Shown: positions 61,408-64,000 of the stretch, one piece after another
Position numbering within the stretch: position 1 is the first letter of the stretch
Layout: each line of letters starts with the position of its first letter
Assembly (NCBI GenBank): GCA_029262065.1
Contig: JAJDAC010000017.1
Coordinates: forward strand, 210,929 to 274,928
From: Candidatus Krumholzibacteriota bacterium
GTDB taxonomy: Bacteria > Krumholzibacteriota > Krumholzibacteriia > JAJRXK01
DNA: 64,000 nucleotides
Direction of reading: 5' to 3'
The notes under the pieces: generated by a model
Database searches by the model: none
What the model saw: only the letters and a program-made list of their open reading frames with translations
What the model was told of the DNA's origin: nothing
Position numbers and translations under genes: made by a program

Positions 61408-64000
61408 TCACTTCAGGAGCGTTATCTTCCGGGAGAATCCCTGGTTGCCCGCGACCATCCTCACCACGTACACACCCGAGGCCACTGAACGCCCGCGTGA
61501 GTTGCGACCATCCCACACAACCTCGTGATGACCGGACGCCTGCGCCTGCGCCACCAGGGTGCGTACCAATTGGCCGCGCAGGTCGTAGACACGAAGATCC
61601 ACCGCTTGGCCGCGAGCCAACTCGTACTCCAGGCGCACGTTCGGATTGAACGGGTTGGGGAAAGCCCGGCCCAGACGAGTGACCGCGATGGAAGGCGGCG
61701 CCGCGGTCGCCGTGGTTACCTCGTACGCACCGCGCTCAACGATTCCCGACAGCCGCTGATTGCCGTTCAGGTCGACCAACAACTCCACCGGCACCGCCGT
61801 GTCGTCGCCGGAATTGTAGGCCGGCGAGTCGATGCCGAACTCCAGGTTTCCCGTGGGAAGGTCGATGAACAAGGGATCCGCATCGATGGTATTCAACCCG
61901 GCAACGCCTCCCGTCGCGCCTTCGAGCAACGAAAAATCGATCGAGGTGAGCACATCGCCCACTCGCCCGACTTGCGAGTCTTCCAGACCGCTGCCGTTGG
62001 CCGTCTGGTTCTGCCACAGAATGGAGTTGGTCACCAGCAAGGTGGACTCGGAGTTGAGTACACCACCCGCGAGATCTTCGGGAAGCACACCCTCGTTCTG
62101 GTTCGAGGCCACCGTGCACTGCACCGCCCGCAGCGTGGACGAATCGGTGACGGCCATGGCTCCACCGCCACGCAACAATTCGGGCGAGGCCCCCTCTACC
62201 AGGTTGGACCACAAGCGGCACCCCTGCACGTCGACGTCGCTGAAGGTCGTGAAATAGGCGCCGCCGCCCAGCACCACCGCCTGGTTCGCATCGAGCGTTG
62301 TGTTGCGCAACACGGCCTTGGAGTTGTTGGCCGCCACGCCGCCGCCGCGCGTAGATGTGTTCCCCTGGAAGAGGCACTCTTCGTATAGGCCGCCAACGGT
62401 GTCGAGCACGCGTGCTCCGCCACCGGCCTCATCCGACGCAACGTTGGTAAGGAAGTCCACGCGCGTGAACTCCACGTTGGCCATTTCGCTTTGCGCGCCC
62501 CCACCCCACACCGCCTGGTTGTTCTCGTACTGGGTGTCCTGCACCACGACATGCGAAGACTTGGCATCCACGCGAGCCCGGTAACGGGCCCGGACCACGA
62601 GGGGCACGGCGTCCCACGCGCTACCGCGCGGCTCAAGATCGCCGAAACGCTTGGCCACATCTGAAGTGAAATGAAGCGTCCCATTGCCCATGCCGGCGGG
62701 CGCGGCCAGGTGATAGCTGCCACCTCCGGCCACGACCGCCACGTTCTGCTCGAAGCGACAATTGCGTACGACCATACTGGAACCGGAACTGAACAACCCG
62801 CCGCCGAAGTCGGCCACGTTGCCCTGCACCACACAGTTCTCCACCGTGGGGCTGCTCTCGTTGATGAACAATCCGCCACCGGCCGGGTAGGTAAACACCG
62901 CGGTGTCGCCGGTGCCGCCGGTAATGGTGAAGCCCGAGATCACGGTGCTCACGAGTTCGCTGGTGACGCACTTGACGGCCGCGTCGTTGCGCCCGCTGGC
63001 ATCGATGGTGGTAACCGCCGCGCCGTTGGCGCTGGTCAGCACAATGGCCTTGCCCTTGAGATCGATGGCTTCGCAGTACACACCATCGGGAACCACTACG
63101 ACGTCGCCGGGCCCGGCGGCATCGATCAGGTCCTGGATGATCTGCACGGTCTCGTAGGCACCCATGTCCACCTGGACTCCCGCTACCCGGGGCAACCCGT
63201 CGATGTCTTCCGTGAGGGCAACCGGCAACAATGTTGAGTCGCCGCTATCGATCGCGGGCGAGCCACAGTCGAGGCGCAACTGACCGGAAAGCAGATCGGC
63301 AAACAGCGGGTCGCCACCCACGTTGCCCGTGCCCCCCAGCGTGTCGGTCCAGCCTTCCATAAGAGTGAAATCCACGATCAACGTGCCGGTGTCCGCCACC
63401 AGCAATTGCGCTTCTTCGCCCACGCCCAACACCGACGTGTTGGCGGCGACGACGCAGTTCTGCAAGGACAAGGTCGACGCATCGACCAGCAGGCCGCCAC
63501 CACCGTCGGCCGGATCCACGCCGTTGCTGGCGTTGGCGGCCACCGTGCAGCTGTTCATATTGACGCTCGCGCCCAACTCGGAAAAAACCGCACCACCGCC
63601 ACGGGGAACAACTCCCACCACACCTTGCGCCGTATTCGACCAGAACGTGCTGCCGTTCAGTGTCAACACCGCGCCCGCTCCCGTCGCGGTTGCCGCTCCA
63701 CCAGAACCCTGCGCCGTGTTCAACGAAAACGTGCACCGATTGAACGACGGGCTCGCGTCCCGGGCGTAGCTGGCGCCACCGTCAGCGGCCGAATCGTTCA
63801 TGTTGAACTGGCACTGATCGTAGGTAACACAGCAGGCGTCCGTGTCCGAAGTGGCGCCGCCGGTCGAAATGGCCGAGTTCTGCGTAAACACACAACGGGT
63901 GTAGGTGGCCACGGCATCCACGTTTTCCACGGCGCCGCCGGTGTCGGCCAGGTTGGTTTGGAAGGTACAGTCCTGTACCTGCAGGTCGGTGGTGCTGGAG
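61408..64000 (-). CDS. partial: secreted right-handed beta-helix protein with FlgD-like C-terminal module
   Basis: The frame is open to the right edge, so the N-terminus is missing; the visible part is 863 residues and an internal GTG at 63930 is not the start. Most of it is repeated beta-helix coils of the pattern 'V-x-(N/D)-C-x-(F/V)-x-x-N-x-A-x-x-G-G-(A/G)' (e.g. NCRFEQNVAVVAGGGSY), as in pectate-lyase-fold and polymorphic outer-membrane proteins. Two Leu/Asp-rich segments (PLFADLLSGQLRLDCGSPAIDSG; PLFIDLPTGNLEFG) match choice-of-anchor Q-type units. The last ~85 residues are a FlgD/T9SS-like Ig module (FPNPFNPNVRLEYEL; YDLRGQLVRTL; GVYVVRMVAG). It is likely a surface adhesin or polysaccharide-active protein. 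Confidence 0.85.
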   Translation of the reverse strand, partial: SSTTDLQVQDCTFQTNLADTGGAVENVDAVATYTRCVFTQNSAISTGGATSDTDACCVTYDQCQFNMNDSAADGGASYARDASPSFNRCTFSLNTAQGSGGAATATGAGAVLTLNGSTFWSNTAQGVVGVVPRGGGAVFSELGASVNMNSCTVAANASNGVDPADGGGGLLVDASTLSLQNCVVAANTSVLGVGEEAQLLVADTGTLIVDFTLMEGWTDTLGGTGNVGGDPLFADLLSGQLRLDCGSPAIDSGDSTLLPVALTEDIDGLPRVAGVQVDMGAYETVQIIQDLIDAAGPGDVVVVPDGVYCEAIDLKGKAIVLTSANGAAVTTIDASGRNDAAVKCVTSELVSTVISGFTITGGTGDTAVFTYPAGGGLFINESSPTVENCVVQGNVADFGGGLFSSGSSMVVRNCRFEQNVAVVAGGGSYHLAAPAGMGNGTLHFTSDVAKRFGDLEPRGSAWDAVPLVVRARYRARVDAKSSHVVVQDTQYENNQAVWGGGAQSEMANVEFTRVDFLTNVASDEAGGGARVLDTVGGLYEECLFQGNTSTRGGGVAANNSKAVLRNTTLDANQAVVLGGGAYFTTFSDVDVQGCRLWSNLVEGASPELLRGGGAMAVTDSSTLRAVQCTVASNQNEGVLPEDLAGGVLNSESTLLVTNSILWQNQTANGSGLEDSQVGRVGDVLTSIDFSLLEGATGGVAGLNTIDADPLFIDLPTGNLEFGIDSPAYNSGDDTAVPVELLVDLNGNQRLSGIVERGAYEVTTATAAPPSIAVTRLGRAFPNPFNPNVRLEYELARGQAVDLRVYDLRGQLVRTLVAQAQASGHHEVVWDGRNSRGRSVASGVYVVRMVAGNQGFSRKITLLK

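Overview
The window is 64 kb of GC-rich, densely coded bacterial chromosome. Three large exported proteins end in FlgD/T9SS-like Ig modules. There are X6-type ECF sigma and Ser/Thr kinase pairs, many lipoproteins and an N-terminally extended CarB. This mix suggests a Gram-negative candidate phylum near the FCB group (Krumholzibacteriota/Eiseniibacteriota/Latescibacterota-like). That placement is inference; no rRNA gene is present to confirm it.

Layout. 0-14 kb holds envelope and stress genes: two tiny membrane proteins, an exported C39-like peptidase with its PA2779-like partner, an iron-sulfur photolyase, hemerythrin, MscS, CorA, an SLC12-like transporter, a lipoprotein aspartyl protease, and a GntR repressor with a visible operator and a membrane partner. 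14-23 kb is regulatory: a winged-helix/TPR membrane regulator, a GAF-LuxR regulator, a four-repeat lipoprotein, and a cholesterol-dependent-cytolysin-like lipoprotein divergent from an ECF sigma factor/Ser-Thr kinase operon. 23-27 kb carries an HNH endonuclease and RecD2. 27-38 kb is accessory: hydrolase, PQQ-type sugar dehydrogenase, malectin-like protein, VOC protein, a polytopic Ser/Thr kinase and secreted proteins. It is punctuated by copies of the 3' end of a tRNA-Lys gene and by integrase relics, and it ends at the intact tRNA-Lys(CUU). 38-64 kb returns to housekeeping and secreted genes: aldehyde dehydrogenase, endonuclease III, an exported CHAT protein, PAP2 phosphatase, Ssb, ParA, a three-gene ABC-2 exporter, a TraB/GumN protein, MscL, CarA-CarB, a DUF481-like protein and a beta-helix protein cut by the right edge.

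Most notable points. (1) A textbook attL/attR pair, a 41-bp perfect direct repeat of the tRNA-Lys 3' half, brackets a 1.7-kb element with a truncated integrase. Two further att-like cores lie upstream, so the 31.9-38.1 kb stretch may be a set of tRNA-Lys-targeted cargo cassettes. (2) Two otherwise unrelated exported proteins end in the same short motif, WGAVKGxF, a candidate C-terminal sorting tag. (3) A lipid-anchored cytolysin-like protein has a cysteine-containing C-terminal domain in place of the usual membrane-recognition domain, and faces a sigma/kinase operon.
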